A DNA stretch of 64,000 bases from Batrachochytrium dendrobatidis JAM81 (taxonomy: Eukaryota; Chytridiomycota; Chytridiomycetes; Rhizophydiales): the NCBI RefSeq assembly GCF_000203795.2, contig NW_006281099.1, positions 1,042,690 through 1,106,689 of the forward strand, in the 5' to 3' direction. The translations under genes were made by a program, and so were the position numbers. This document shows, piece by piece, positions 44,706 through 62,600 of this stretch. The stretch's first letter is position 1. Each line of letters opens with the position of its first letter. Under the pieces are notes generated by a model. It was not told the DNA's origin and ran no database searches. It worked only from the letters and a program-made list of their open reading frames with translations.

Positions 44706-47107
44706 ATGCCTTTAACTACACCCACACCACTTCACTTTAGCCCGCCTCATACCGAAAATAACACACTGGCCAAGGATCCATATTTACAGTCATTGGACAT
44801 TGTATCTTTGATAAATTTGACAGACATCAAGGTAAGAAACCACTGACCAGGCCTCATGAGCAACTTGCATATCTTTTGCTTGCCATTCGTTTTTCATGCC
44901 TAAAATCCATCATCACGACCCGATGGATTTTGTGGCCAAAACGCCGCCTCAATTATACGAATGGTATGAAATTATAATGGGTGTGTGCTGCGAGCTTCTG
45001 CTTCAATCTGGCAAGTGGAATGAGTGTGTCATTGTGGCCCTTGAGATTAAGCTTGCCGTTTTGTGCGGTGAGGGCATACCGCATACAATTTCATCCCTTG
45101 AATTGTAGTTTACTGTGCTGCAATGAAAGGTCCCGGTTATAGGCTGTCACTTTGACTTTTATGCTCATTGGGCTTCATTTGGCTGTTACAAGCCTCAAGA
45201 AACTGCTGGCATGCGTAATATACGGCATGTGAATTGGCAGTTTCTTATGAAGACGCTTAAAACTCTTACGAACATTGTCCTTTCCAAGCAGTCACATACT
45301 TTCTCTGGCTGTAACTCGTTAAACTCTTACTAATCTTTTGACTCATTTGGTGCACACTTTAAATTTGTCGAATTACCAATGCTACAGATTATGGCCAATT
45401 TGGAAAATGTGCCTGCCGGGTCATACATTCCTTGTTATACACTGCGCTTCCATGCTCATCCACACACCTACAATCTACACGACCTGACGCTCTCTGCATC
45501 CGCTGTCGCTTCTAGTATAGACATGCTGCTTTTGTTGGCATCTACCGCTACTTCACTGGATGTGGACTCGACTACATGTGACACTACAAAAACAGTTGAG
45601 TAATAATTAAACATCATAAATTGCTGTTCCATGATAGATTGTAACTGGTTTGAAAAATGTTGCTTGTCCTATGGGAGTTTCTTGAATATGGAATACTCCA
45701 CAACAAAACTTCACAAGATGCCGCGCACCATTGTGCAGTATGAGCTATTTAATCATTCGGCATATAAACTCGCTAACATCCACCAATATATAATAGTTTC
45801 AGGCAGATCCTATCACATCCTCTGTTACGCTTGGGTCTACCTATCTTAGTCATTGCGGCGGTCCATGGACTGAAGTACGCGGTCCTGCTTTCACTGTTGC
45901 ATCTTCCAATTCAAACGTAGTTGTTCGAATTGAAACTTCTCCATATGAATGCTCAGAATCTGATAAATCTTCTGCTATACTTCGATCCGGTCTTGATATC
46001 GGCTGTGTTTGTCTCATGCCAACCTCTCCCTCTCAAAAGCCATTGTATGTGCAACCTTTGGTCAACTTTTCCAGTCCATCTCAGACGGTCAAATCAGAAC
46101 ACCATAGTGAATCTAATGTGAATGCATTTGATTCACCTCTCAGCAACTACATCCCGCAGAAAAGCTTTAACAGCATTTTCAATCTTTTGAATGCCGATGA
46201 AGAGTCCTCTAGACTTGAAAAAATATATACTGCCCATGAACCAAGCGTACAACACGGTACTTCTAGCAATAGCAGCTCCACAGATCACATTAGTACTGAC
46301 AGAGATTTTGTTCGAAAAGTATCGGATCCGTCACTATTTGAATCCCCATTGATGCAGAAAAAACACTACAATGATGGCTATGATGATGAACATGAAAACG
46401 CCAGCACAACGTCCACAGATCCCGACTATACAGGAAAGATATATGAATGCCCAGAACCAACGTGCGATCGTACTTTTTCTCGTCCTTTTAATCTCAAAGC
46501 ACATGTCATTATTCATAATCCTGTTCGTAATCGCGCTCATAAATGCACCTCGTGCGAGCTATCTTTTTGCCGATCTCAGGATCTTATAAGGCACATGCAG
46601 ATTCACAACCGCACCATCACATACAGCTGTCCAGGTTGCAAAAAAGTGTTTTCTCGCAAAGACGCGCTACGTCGACATCAGCGCAGTAGTCGCAACTGTC
46701 CTTTGTTCAACGATCAGCCTGCTCGCCGAAGTCGCAAAGGACACGAAGATGCCATCCCAAATACGGTTCATTCTACACCCAAACCCTCACCCTCTTTCAA
46801 ACAGCATAATTCGCCTTCCACCACTGCATCATCTGACGATGTTCTACATGCGCTTCCTACTCCAAGAGAGCCTTTAAAGATTGTACAGTATGTGCCTGGC
46901 TACACTCGATCATATGCACGTCGCTTTAAAACGGGAAGCAATGATAGCGGTATTGGATCTATGCATTGTTCACATTCACCTGCTTCTCCACCTAGTACGG
47001 ACTGTGAAAGCTCGAGCACCAGTCGCATTGGTGTATCATCTAGCAGCACTACTGTTTGTTACGAACCCAATCTTCAGATGTCATATGCTTCTGAAATGAC
47101 TGCTTAA
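44706..47107 (+). CDS. C2H2 zinc-finger transcription factor
   Basis: Three exons (44706-44831, 45388-45594, 45803-47107) give 545 residues in frame. Three fingers sit at about residues 327-410: CPEPTCDRTFSRPFNLKAHVIIH, CTSCELSFCRSQDLIRHMQIH, and CPGCKKVFSRKDALRRHQRSSRNC, the last ending in Cys in place of the second His. The rest is low-complexity (Ser/Thr/Pro-rich) with an acidic stretch (DGYDDEHEN) just before the fingers. The pattern SRPFNLKAH...SRKDALRRH is common in fungal zinc-finger regulators; I cannot assign a named orthologue. The 556-bp first intron is long and might hide a further small exon. Its 3' end converges on the fungalysin gene. Confidence 0.82.
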
Positions 47108-47532
47108 AGTTTCTACGTCTTGCCATAATTTTTAAACTAATACTGAATATATTTCTTTATTTTCCCTTTTTGATTCTCAGGCTTGCTAATTCCTGCTTTT
47201 GCATCCTACCACATTAATTTCGCTTTTGTACGAGTAATAATATTCCAATATATGTCTGTTTTTGATCTAATAGTCTTACTTTTGCATCAATCACTATTTT
47301 ATCTTTAATTAATATCTAAAGTGTCGAATTTAAACTATTATTTTAAAAAAAATCTGGTTTAGAATTGTTTTGAATACTTGAATATCGACGCTCTGGATAC
47401 TATCACTCTTTTTACATTGGGCAATACATTGTAATTTACACATTTTCATTTAGTTGAATTCAAAACTAGCAATCACAAAACCTGCGACTAAAGTTAGCCT
47501 AGGTGTAGTAGTGCATTATTTTAACAAGGCAG
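47108..47532. other. convergent 3' spacer
   Basis: 425 bp, very AT-rich, between the C2H2 gene (+) and the fungalysin gene (-). Nothing recognised beyond T-rich stretches. Confidence 0.5.
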
Positions 47533-51698
<4,166 letters not shown>

Positions 51699-53951
51699 AT
51701 GCCAGCCTACCTTGTTCGATTTGCCCAATACCATGTTCAGTTTCGTCTTGCAGGTGAACCTACTAATGCACATTGGAATTTGCTATCGAGTACAATAGTT
51801 AATGCAATAAATTCAATATCCAATTACGAATAGAGCTGCTCTCGCTTGCAAAGCTCCATAATATATGGCTAGAGTATAATGAGCAGGAATATACAGATAG
51901 GGTAGTATTTTATTTAGCTCTCTTGAACTATAGTATAAGCCATATTGAGATTATCCCAAAAAGCTCTGACTTTTTTATTTGCATATTTATTCAAGAGTGC
52001 ATTCCTGGTGATTCAGCTAGAAAATAATGCAGCAGCTGTTGATTTAGTATCTCGGTCTATCCTTATCAAGTAAGCCAGAGTGCTCACCCATGCTAAATGC
52101 TTTACTGGTGCATGTGCACGCCGACGATCACTGACGTTGACGTTTGTTGATTTTAGAGATATTATAGAACTATGGGCAGTAGAAGGCACGTTCGAGTCTA
52201 TGGTTGATAGCATCAAGTCCGGCTCACAATGGAAGCGAGTAAAGTATTCTTCCGTAGCAACAGTTTGGCTGTTACACAACTATCACGGCTAAAAATTTCT
52301 TGTTGGGTAATGATATCGTAGCCCGAGTATAAAGCATGTTCATTCAAGTTCATGGTGCAGGCAAGCGGGATTACAATGTCTTTTCCACAGCAAATTGAAC
52401 GGATCGAGCGATTTGGATGGTTGGGTTTTGACGGACCGATTGAAATGCATAATCCAGATGCTATCTTTGCATATTTTGAAGATTATGGATTCGGAGCATC
52501 TGAAGGCGTAGCAACTCCACAATTACCTTTAAAAGTATATTTTGGTTTATGGGTAAGTGACTTTTTATTTGGTAGTATAAAGCCAAACGTGTTTTCTAAC
52601 CAATATATGTATTCTGCGATAGGTGTCAGCTGCCAATCGTAAATTAGTTACTCAGTATGATCTTAAAAAACGTGGATACCTTGGTACAACAAGCATGGAT
52701 GCCGAGCTATCACTTGTGATGGCTAACCAGGCACTTGTAAGTAACGCTTTGAAATTGAATATCAATATAGTTTTTTTTGGTTCAGAGCTTGCTGTCAAAT
52801 CAATTTATTTTGTATTGTTTCTATTGACATGATTGAGTTTTGAAAACTTGTAGGCACAACCTGGATCATTTATTCTTGACCCTTTTGTAGGAACTGGTAG
52901 TTTTCTTGTATCCTGTTCTCACTTTGGCGCATATACATTCGGATCGGATATTGACGGTAGACAAATCCGTGGAACTATGGGTAAAAGCATCGAGACGAAT
53001 ATTGACCAGTATATGCTTCATAGCCGAGTTTTAGGAAGCTTGATCTGTGATATCGGTGCGATAATACAAATGCATTTTGTTTCTAATGATATTTGAACTT
53101 GGTCCAAAACAACATATTCATTCTTGGCATGTTTTTTTAGCTCATCATCCATGGCGCAAAGGAGCTTGGTGGGATGCTATTGTTTGTGATGTAGGTATCA
53201 TGCACCTCAAGCCGTTTGAAAAATGTATTACCCAAACTATCTTTATAACGTTGAAACTTTTGCAATACTGTGTAAATAATTTTTGCAAAACATGGGTCAA
53301 TATATAGCCACCATATGGTGTACGTGCTGGAGCAAAGAAAATTTCAAGTGCAGGATCTGGTAGTACTAACAAGAGTGGCAAGGATTTGACGCATTTTAAA
53401 GAGTGAGTTTATTTTTTCAGTTTTGCTTCATCTGCATTAGCTTAAAATCAAAAAGCACGATTCATTTTAAACAACTCGACGAATTTTTAGGAATGGCGAG
53501 CCGCGATATCCTTCAACTGAAGTGTATGAAATGGAAGATGTGATTGTTGATTTAGTTGCCTTTGCTGCAGCATACTTGGTTCCAGGCGGACGCTTAGTGT
53601 TTTGGCTCCCTACCCTTAATGAGCAGTGAGTCTACCGATTCTTATGTTGATACTCGTATATTTAGCCATCAAGTGCTGACAGATTAATTCAATCTTTTGG
53701 TTGCTAGATACGAGCCGCAGGATATTCCCACACACCCTCAACTTGTTCTAATCTCCAACAGCGAACAAAGTTTTGGTAAGTGGAGTAGACGGTTAATTAC
53801 AATGGAAAAAGTGGCGGACGATGCTTTAGGAAGCAATGACACCCATCTGAAAGACTTGATTTCGGAAAGAGAAGCAGTTGTTAGGGTCAATTCAAATGAG
53901 AAGGTTCCTGGACATGCACGATTCAGAGAAAAGTATTTTGGAGAGATTTGA
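51699..53951 (+). CDS. TRM11: tRNA (guanine-N2)-methyltransferase, Trm11
   Basis: Catalytic subunit of the Trm11-Trm112 complex that makes m2G10 in tRNA. About ten short exons; the first ends at 51753 (MPAYLVRFAQYHVQFRLA) and joins ELLSLAKLHNIWLEYNEQEYTDR, then SAFLVIQLENNAAAVDLVSRSILIK, DIIELWAVEGTFESM, FPQQIERIERFGWLGFDGPIEMHNPD. Methyltransferase part: KKRGYLGTTSMDAELSLVMANQAL, the SAM motif GSFILDPFVGTGSFLVSCSHFGAYTFGSDIDGRQIRG, and, across an intron ending at 53308, VCD-PPYGVRAGAKKI with the catalytic DPPY. VPGGRLVFWLPT and a C-terminal LVLISNSEQSFGKWSRRLITMEK complete the family layout. It needs Trm112, not in this window. Confidence 0.93.
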
Positions 53952-54109
53952 TGTTCTGAATAAAGTACATACCAGCATTATCGATGCACATATGATATGC
54001 TTGATATGTGACTCTAGCTTTTATACAAGTGTTGAATCGTGTAAAATACAAGGCTTTATTATCAATGCAAACTGACAGGCTTACTTTGGTGTACTGAATA
54101 GCGTGAATG

Positions 54110-54367
54110 CTCTTGCTTTGAATAGACTGGTTAGATATTTGGTACGCTTTCCCACTAAGCATGTCCTTTCAGTTGACATTTGAACTCAATAAATACAACG
54201 TCCATTATATGATGCTCGCACAATCAAACTATGATTCTGAACTGAAACTATATTGTATCCCAAAACTACAGATACGCCTGCGCTCTAGTTCAATCGTTTC
54301 ATGAAACTGGCAGTTTGTTATACTTTGACACCTTTATTTAGTGTTCCACTTTACATGAATACAGCGG
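54110..54367 (-). mobile_element. CTE TIR element copy 14, one clear end
   Basis: About 258 bp in reverse orientation (ACAACGTCCATTATATGATG; CAGATACGCCTGCGCTCTAG; ATACTTTGACACC) with right end CTTTACATGAATACAGCGG followed by TA. The other TIR is degraded. It lies between the convergent ends of the Trm11 and F-box genes. Confidence 0.75.
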
Positions 54368-54482
54368 TAACACCAACTAGAAGCATATTGGCAAAAAGCC
54401 GGTATCACTATAAACATGCATATTAAACAAGCAAGCTTCAAAAATCAACAACTAAAAGCGTAAATGGTTCTTTACTTTCATC

Positions 54483-56969
54483 TCAAGGACCATGAATGAT
54501 ACATTCTCGCATCCAAAAATATTTTGCCCGCATATATGCTCCAAGTCTTTTATACGTTGCCATATTGGCTGCTTGTACCGTATGCATAAAATCAGAATCA
54601 AAATCAAAATCAGACATCATCAGATTACCGCGGGAAGTTAGCTGAGAAATCAATGCTGATGCATTTAATAGTTCAAATCCCGGTATGGCTAGCTGGGATA
54701 TTCCCAATGTAAGACGATACAATTTTCGGTGCGAGGCCATGAACGGATCTAGGCTTTGCTTTTCCCATTCTGGCGTGAGTGTCCCTGCACAGTGTGCACC
54801 TATGATTTCTAGGGATGATAGATTGGGCCAGACATTGCAGAGGCAAATAAACCCATCGTCTGGAAAAATAAAGCCACTGGTGTGCAAAGTAGTGAGGTTT
54901 GGACTTGAAGTTGTTAGATGCAAAAGATGCCGTAAAGGAAGGGATGCAGTAACACGACATAGCGCAATCAAGGAAAGTGATGTCAGATTAGGGGCATTTG
55001 AAGCAATCATGTCCAGCACCGCCAAGCAGATGGCATGTGCAGCATTCGATAATCCACGAATCTCTAAAGTTTTTAACCGAGATAACTGACTGTACTTTTC
55101 GCTACCTTGAGTGCTGCTATGACCATGCTGAACTGGATGCGTGTCTTGAAATGCAGGAATAATTGCTGGATAATTAATAACCAACTCTTCAATTGTGTCT
55201 ACATTTGGACGAAGCAGAAAGTGAGGAAATGAGGTGAAGCACCACAACGATAGTCGTTTTAAATATGGCATGCGGATGGATTGATCGATAATGGCAGAAT
55301 CCACAAGCGAGTCGCTTGTATCAGGTAAATGTTGAGGTTTCCCTGCACGTAATTCAAGTGTACGTAGATTTGCAAATCCACGCCGAAGGCTTTCCAAAAA
55401 AAAGGCATCTTGGATTGGAAAACAATCGCATGTCACATCTAGTCTCAGCACGGTTAATTCTGGAAACGTAACAATAAGAGTATGTAACACACTTGAGTCC
55501 ACACGAGAATGTCCTGTATCAAAGATTTTGAGTTGCTTAAGACCAAAAGATGGTATATGTGGTTGAGGTGTCCGAGTATAGGAATCGGGATGGTGATGGG
55601 TATGTGACATCAGTTGTTGATACTCCTCGTGCCAGCGTGGTTCTTCTAGGATTTGGATTGTGCACATGTTGAATGATAAAGTTTCCAATCCTTGACTGGT
55701 AGTATTGACATTGGTGGATATCTTCCGGGAAGCTAAAAATATGCAAAAATGAGCCCAATTCTGGGACACAAACCAAACATCGCATTTGGATAAAGTTAGA
55801 CTCTTGAGCGAGCTCATATATGTTTTGATGTCAAATATTAAATTATGAGGAAGAATGCCAAATTTAATCTTTAGTGACTGAAGATTGGGGCTGCCTTGAG
55901 AAAGAACCTTGATTGCATTGGCTGGAAGGTAGAGATAGTCAATATCTAGATAAAGATGCCTAAGATTGAATAGGGGTGCTTGATCGTTGATGGGTTGAGG
56001 AATATTGATTTTAAACTCGCTTGCATCATGCACTTTGAATTCTTTGTCGACATCTGATATAGCTACTCTCGAATTATCGGTAATATTTCGGTTGTAGCTA
56101 TCTAGCCAAGAAAGAAAATTGATCATAGTCCAACTATTTACAGATGTTAATTTAAGAGATTCAAGGTGATGTCCGATTCGCCGAGGTGCATGCACTGCAT
56201 CACTAGACTGCCCAAATAAGCAATGACGACGCCAGAAAGACGGTCCGTCGACATCAAGATTTTTTAGTTTTGGCAATGCGGCAAGAAGAAGCCCAATATT
56301 TCGACGACCGCGAGGTCCTAATGGGGTTGAATCGTATGACCTAAAGTTGGATGTAGAAGTACTTTCAAGATTGGTTGTCACCGATCCCAAGTTCATTTCT
56401 TGGTTCAGCTGCGTCTCGTAAACCTGATCTTCATTGTGGCTTTGCATTATTGGTTCGGCAGTTAGAATGACAGATTCAAGTTTCGGGCAACCTTTTAGCA
56501 CGCCTTTGATAATCATATCGCTGCTGCTTACGATAAGGCGCAGGTTAGAATGTCCTTTGAACTGTTGGGCAATTTGATGCACCAATGCAGTATCTTGCAT
56601 ATAGTCGGCTGTTTTGAGGTGCAGTTCTTGAAGAAGTGGAAATAACGCAACAACCTTTCCCAAGTCTGCTTGTTTTAAGCTAGGAGAAGCCTTGACTACA
56701 AGTAGCTATAATCATAAGCGTGTGCAAATGTATTGGTTCAGTCACCATGTATTTTTTCAACGACAAAAGCTAATTTCGACACCAGAATCTCTCGACTTTT
56801 GCCCGATCATGGCATACCAAAGTACCGGCTGATAAAGCAATCCTCTTACCTTGATATCCTTGAGTGCGGCATACCAAATTGAATTTACTGTTGGTAAGTG
56901 AGGAAACTGTTCTTCAAAGTCAAGCCGTGATAAAATGTTCGTGACCAGCTCTAATGGTAATCGGTCCAT
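54483..56969 (-). CDS. F-box and leucine-rich-repeat protein
   Basis: Two exons (56969-56850, 56705-54483) give 780 residues in frame. Residues 2-40 form an F-box (DRLPLELVTNILSRLDFEEQFPHLPTVNSIWYAAL), the Skp1-binding part of SCF ubiquitin ligases. The rest is a long series of irregular leucine-rich repeats (for example FPLLQELHLKTADYM, CPKLESVILTAEP, LPKLKNLDVDG, PNLQSLKIKFG, LKSLTLSKCD, FPELTVLRLDV, LRTLELRAGK, LKTLEIRGLS, PNLTSLSLIALC, WPNLSSLEIIGA). The target is unknown. Homologues with this layout are common in fungi; I cannot name an orthologue. Confidence 0.85.
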
Positions 56970-57359
56970 GCTAAACCTGCAGAGCTGCTTTTTAAATAAT
57001 TGACAATGATCGTCAACGAGATGGTGTTTACACTGCTATATATACTGGAATCAACTACAATAGTATTCAACAACCAAACGATTTACAATAAAACACTGGT
57101 TATTTAAAAATCAAAAAGTTTGCAATGGTTGAACTATACAGCACCAATGCATATATCTGATACAATGTGCGCCTGTAAACCACGCCGCCCTTTTGAAACA
57201 CACGTGATATGATTGTTTAGGCTCTGGCTACATTCTTGTTTTGATATTTCGCGTTTTGTATTGGCAGCTGCTGTTATCGCGGTTTTAATTGAATCCACCT
57301 TATTTACCCTGAAATCTAGTATATAAGCTCTAAACGTTGATTTTAAACCTATAACACAT
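56970..57359. promoter_or_regulatory. divergent promoter region, F-box / PH-domain genes
   Basis: 390 bp between divergent start codons. It contains ACACGTGATATG (an E-box core CACGTG, 57201-57206) and a TATATA-like run before the PH gene. No direct evidence of use. Confidence 0.4.
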
Positions 57360-58955
57360 ATGCCACAAGTTTTGACCCGACCACTTCAGAGATCCGTATC
57401 TGGAAACACGTTGCTAGATACAGAGGCAAATGGGATTCTTTACAAACATACTACAGGAACTCTTAAAAGATGGGCACCTAGACATTTCAAACTCACCAAA
57501 GATACTTTTTCTTACTCGCATACAAAAACTAGTGCTCCAACTTGGCAGATTAAGTGCAGCGAGATCCAAAATGTAGGCAAGGCTTCCAGCACTGAACTCG
57601 AAATCACCCAAACAAATGGAGAGGTAATCATTCTTCGTGCTGCAGATGAAGATACACTCAATTATTGGACTCGTAATATTGAGTCTAGAATTCAGAGTCA
57701 ATGGTCAAAGCAGTTAAATAAATGTATTGGATCCTCCTCTGCTCTATCCATCTCTTCGCTCAACGATCTAACCACCATAAGCCATAGGAATACTGCCAGT
57801 AAACATATTCCCTTGAAAACATCTGCCTCGGTAGCCGACGGAAGATCCCTTTCAAACATCAGATCAACTATTAGTATTGAAAACAGTACGGATGGATTAT
57901 ACAATAAGCTTGAGACCAGCCTAGTATCCTCAAAGGAAAAAATGACATGCATTGATTCGCCTGGTTCTCGCATATCTACCGCTACACTTGGAAAAACTAA
58001 TACAACCAAACTAAAAAAGTCCATCTCTACCGGTTTACTTCAATCCAATCGTGCTAATACATATTTAAATTCTGGAAGTCACATCGATCTAGTGGTGACA
58101 AGCTCACAGGCATCTGCCATGGGATTCAAACCAACAGTATCATCGCGTATCAATCGAACACCTGCATCTGGACTATCTAACAGCTTATTGAGCATTTATT
58201 CTACCCACTCACACGGAGTATTGAGCGAAAGCTGTAATAACTTTGAAAATCCTTCAAATGGACAAGCTTTGCCTCTAAAATCTACTCCATCATCAGAATA
58301 TGCATCTCTACACCAACCTTTACCCTCGCCGACTTTTCCTAAATCTGAACGAAATATTCCTGAATGTCCTCCAATCTCAATCATTCCTCTGTTTTCTGAT
58401 GAAAATGATCAACCAAAATCCTCTCAAACAAACCCAGAGAGCTTGAATACATATACTCCAAACGAACATGAAGTACTTGACAAAAGTATGGATACAGCCA
58501 AAACTGCTTTTCAGATCACTATTGCTGAAACACCACTTGGGCAACGTAACCTTAATGACATTTTTCTTGAGCTGCTGATGCAAATGATGCAGCTTCGCAT
58601 CAACTCGACTGAATTAAATTCAAAAAAGGCCAGTATGCTCCTAGATTTGGTGTCAAAGGAAAGCATCGAAATTGTATCACGCATCCAAAAAGAAATTCTT
58701 TATACACATAGACTTGGTTTATCCAAGAACGATCTTATTGAAGTTGGATTACAGCTTTCTCAACACTTTTTGGATACTAAAACAGGCATGGATACTTCAT
58801 ACAAAAAGCTGCTTGATTACGATTTCACAAGCTGTGTTGATAGTGTGACTTTGAATCCACTGGTTAGAAAAGAGTTGATTCACAAGTTTTACCTTTCAAT
58901 TGATTGTATGGCACAAGCTGTTGAAAAAATTATGGCGTTTTTTAATCAAGATTAA
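57360..58955 (+). CDS. PH-domain protein, function unknown
   Basis: Intronless frame of 531 residues. A pleckstrin-homology domain lies at about residues 22-112: NGILYKHTTGTLKRWAPRHFKLTKDTFSYSHT, then IKCSEIQNVGKASSTELEITQTNGEVIILRAADEDTLNYWTRNIESRI, with the conserved Trp near the end. It probably binds phosphoinositides or a membrane-bound partner. Residues ~120-380 are Ser/Thr/Asn-rich and probably disordered. The last ~150 residues are predicted by eye to be helical (LNDIFLELLMQMMQLRINSTELNSKKASMLLDLV...ELIHKFYLSIDCMAQAVEKIMAFF) and may be a second domain that I do not recognise. Confidence 0.8.
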   Translation: MPQVLTRPLQRSVSGNTLLDTEANGILYKHTTGTLKRWAPRHFKLTKDTFSYSHTKTSAPTWQIKCSEIQNVGKASSTELEITQTNGEVIILRAADEDTLNYWTRNIESRIQSQWSKQLNKCIGSSSALSISSLNDLTTISHRNTASKHIPLKTSASVADGRSLSNIRSTISIENSTDGLYNKLETSLVSSKEKMTCIDSPGSRISTATLGKTNTTKLKKSISTGLLQSNRANTYLNSGSHIDLVVTSSQASAMGFKPTVSSRINRTPASGLSNSLLSIYSTHSHGVLSESCNNFENPSNGQALPLKSTPSSEYASLHQPLPSPTFPKSERNIPECPPISIIPLFSDENDQPKSSQTNPESLNTYTPNEHEVLDKSMDTAKTAFQITIAETPLGQRNLNDIFLELLMQMMQLRINSTELNSKKASMLLDLVSKESIEIVSRIQKEILYTHRLGLSKNDLIEVGLQLSQHFLDTKTGMDTSYKKLLDYDFTSCVDSVTLNPLVRKELIHKFYLSIDCMAQAVEKIMAFFNQD

Positions 58956-59646
58956 TGAATAAAATGGTTGATTGATGATATCTCAATTTATTACCGTGTT
59001 GTGTAAAATGGAACGCTAATGGGGATGCCAAAGTACATAATAACTAGTTTCATTAAATGACTGGTGCTAGTTTACTAGACAACATTGTCTTTTGAACTTG
59101 TTAGTTGAGTGGTCTTTTTCCTGGTGATCGGCACGGAAACAACAGTTGCATTCCTGGCATGCAATCATTGGTTTCTTGAACTAAAATACGCGAAATATTA
59201 GAATACATGGGTTTGTATAGACTTGAGAATAGTCAAACGAAATATCTGGATTACAATGGATAGCCTGATTTTCAACTTGGTGATTGTAAAACGTATGGTC
59301 ATACCAAAAAAGAACAAAGGGATAGTTTAATTGTTTATTGAGCTGAGAATGTCGATTTTTAGTAGAAAAGCGTACCAAATAGTTAACCATTGTCTATTTT
59401 GAAGCAAGCCAAGACAATTACTGCAAGATAAATGCAAGTCTTTCATTTTACATGAATATGGAAAAAACTATGCTGAAACAAGTTTTTTGGCAATGCAAAT
59501 AAAATTGACATCTATTGTCAGATACTAGACCATCCATTTCAACAATTTCGAAATGAATCCAATGCGTTTGTTTCTTTACTAAATTATTCATTATACTTCT
59601 ACTAAAAGCCCTCTACTAGCCAACTACAGTTTTGTTGAAAGAGCTT
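58956..59646. other. spacer with CTE copy 15
   Basis: Between the PH-domain gene and the IQCH-like gene, both on the plus strand. Mostly one CTE copy; the remaining ~185 bp must hold the IQCH-like promoter. Confidence 0.5.
58993..59461 (+). mobile_element. CTE TIR element copy 15, both ends present
   Basis: About 469 bp: left ACCGTGTTGTGTAAAATGGA after TTA, right TTTTACATGAATATGG with a diverged tip. Interior in forward orientation (GGCACGGAAACAACAGTTGC; CTATTTTGAAGCAAGCCAAG). Confidence 0.85.
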
Positions 59647-62600
59647 ATGACACTTACAATAATTGATTCTCAACCAAATTACCCCACCATTACTGTTTTA
59701 GTAAGACAACACCAAAACCAACATCCTGTGCATTCGATTGTAGACCATGAGTCTACATCAACTAAATCAAGTAAGCCAAGAATCATAGTCATTAATCGAA
59801 TCTCTAATTCTCAGACATATATGCAAGACTGATTTCTGTGTAATGATCGTGCATGACACTGCAAGAAAATGATGCTCATAGTACATCAGATCGCGAGATT
59901 CAAAAAGTATCAACTTTTATTCGTTGCAATAGATACATTTTAATTGGTCTGGTCGAGGAGCTAATTCAATATTATTAAACCGTGTATTTAGCATGCATCA
60001 CATTTGCTATCAAAAGAAAAGCCAGCAAGCGAGTATACTACTGACTGTATCAGAAGTGTCGTGCATAAAAGGAAAAATGACTCTACCAATGTAACTACTA
60101 TGTATTCAGACACGTCTATATCAGCGTGGATATCCAGTTCGTCCCAACTCGCTGCTTCACTCAAACATTGTAACTTGGGGTTTAAATTGCAATGGGATGA
60201 TCACCACATTCAAGCAGTGAATCGAGCCGAGCATTATCTACGTGTAATGTCGGCATCCAAGAATAGTACTGTGTGTTCAGAAAACGAATCTAGACTGATT
60301 ACTACTACAAAAAATATTGCCCAAAAGCCAGTATTGTCAAAACCTGTAGCAACTACAAATACTAAAAATGGCATATCAAGTTACAATCAACAAACAGCTA
60401 TATCCAAAGCTGTACAGAAACGAAATGGCAGATTGATACCCATACATACACAAGTCATGCAATTCCCAATTGCACACTCTTTAGAAAATTCAAAGATATC
60501 TAATCAATCACAGAGCGAAATGGTCGACTCTACTCTTTTTCCAAATGTGCAATCACTAGTACAGCTTGTTAAGCAAAATCACAATGTCAAAAATGCTATA
60601 CCCATACAATCTATTCGTTTGAATAGTTTAAATTCAGTAGCAGATTCGAGTTATTACAGTCCAATTCAACCATACCAGTCAATGATACTTCCAACAATAA
60701 CTCCATTGGATGATAATCAAATGACTGAATTGCAATCATATACGTTGGAGGTTAAGAAAAAACTGCCCGCTCCACATGGATGGATCTTGGTTGTCAAATT
60801 TTCAGTGCTTCAAAAAATCAGCCTAGCCTACGAACGTTTTGTGCAGGTAACAAAGCAACTGCAGATTGACATAGCTGTAACCTGGATGATTGAATCAATT
60901 ATCAAATTTATATCAGAATACGGAAGTATGTTTTTATGACAGAATAATTTGAACTTGTACCATTTCACCAGCATAAACTATTCTGATTAATGCATGTATT
61001 TGACTCATCTACTGATCCATTTCAAACTGTTTGGTTTTGCAGTTTCCTATGTGGAATTATCGTGTGAGCGAATCATCGAGATTGCTCAGCGACCGTGTAT
61101 TTTACCATTTAAAAGTTCAGATATGATCGATTGCATTCAAAATATTGATGATACCATGGTGTTTATTCAACAACCAAAACAAAGATTTCGTACAAAAAAT
61201 GGACAAGAGATTGCAGCTGTTTCCATTCAAAATGCATATCGTAGATACAAAAAAAGGTGATTGGTTGCATTTATAAATAGTGTAGAGCACCAATTTCTGA
61301 TTGTAGTTTTTAATTTTGCAACATGACTTTTGAATCAATGATAGACAAGCAATGTTAATTGGGATTGTTAAAATAAAGGCAATGCAGATAATCCTAAGAG
61401 TTTGGCTCAGACTAAGCAAGCGAATGTCGATTCAAAAACGGTTATGCAAGCAATATCAAAATGTATCGTTGAAGGGGTTTAAACGACTATGGTCTACTCT
61501 CAAGCGTGATCGAATTCAAATCTTTACATTTGAAAGAACAATTGTTTACTTGTGCACATGGTCATCGGCAGCAACGGATCCAGACTCGAGGATTTCTGAT
61601 GTGGATATTGGACGGTATAGTAGTTTATGTGAGATAATGGTCAATAAGCTTGCCACTGTAGCAATCTAAATCTGATGTTTAATTGGTTATAGAGCTCTTG
61701 CAATGTATGATAATAATGTGGACATGATTCTTGTATTACCCCACCTTAATCATGATCGGTTACAGTATTTTAAAAGTATTTTTGGTATGATAGGTTTTAC
61801 ATTAATTGTATTGCATCAGTTATACTTGAGTATTAACAAAGTTATTGTTGCTAACTCGGTGAATAGACACGTCGGCTTTTCCTAAAAGTCCTATCGAGTC
61901 GGGTAGATTGCGATTTGTTGTACCAGAAGTAGCACGGTTCTTACCTAAATCGTCATCAATGGCTGCAGCATTGTTTTTCAGTTGCAATGCGATTGCTCAA
62001 ATCAAAACCATGTGTGCAGGTCGAACAGCTCTTTTATGTAGCGATGAAGTCAATGAATATGTTGTGCGATGTTGCACGGTAAGTTGAAAACTGCATCATG
62101 ATATTTAGCCATGCTTGCGTTTTCGTAATCAACGGATACCAATCAAGATAGAAATATATAGTAAGCTAATCCATACGAATCGTGAATAAACTACAAAGGC
62201 ACTGAATATGCCTTACTTTGGCACATCCATTGAGTCATTCAGAGATCTGACAAGTAAGAGATCCAGAGAGCGAAAATTTCTTCGCGACTCATGTATTCCG
62301 TGCATCAAAGAGTTTGAATCAACTGGCGAAAGCGAAACTGAGATCCTGAATACAATTGCAAAAGCTACTATGCGTCACAAAGATGTCTTAACTTGGTCAT
62401 TATGGCCGCTTCGCAACATACATCACAAACATGAACAGTGCGAGTCGAGTTGTATGCCTATCGGATTAATCAGTACGCTATCTGAATATACATCTCTATT
62501 TGAATTTTGATGGATTTAGTGAATGTGATTTTAACTGTTGCCTCATATTTTGTATAAAATATTGATAGGATCTATTGAAATTCAAACAGCAGTCATGGCA

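Noticed and set aside
44896..45108. 70-residue ORF in intron 1 of the C2H2 gene
   Set aside because: No splice signals join it in frame and no domain is visible.
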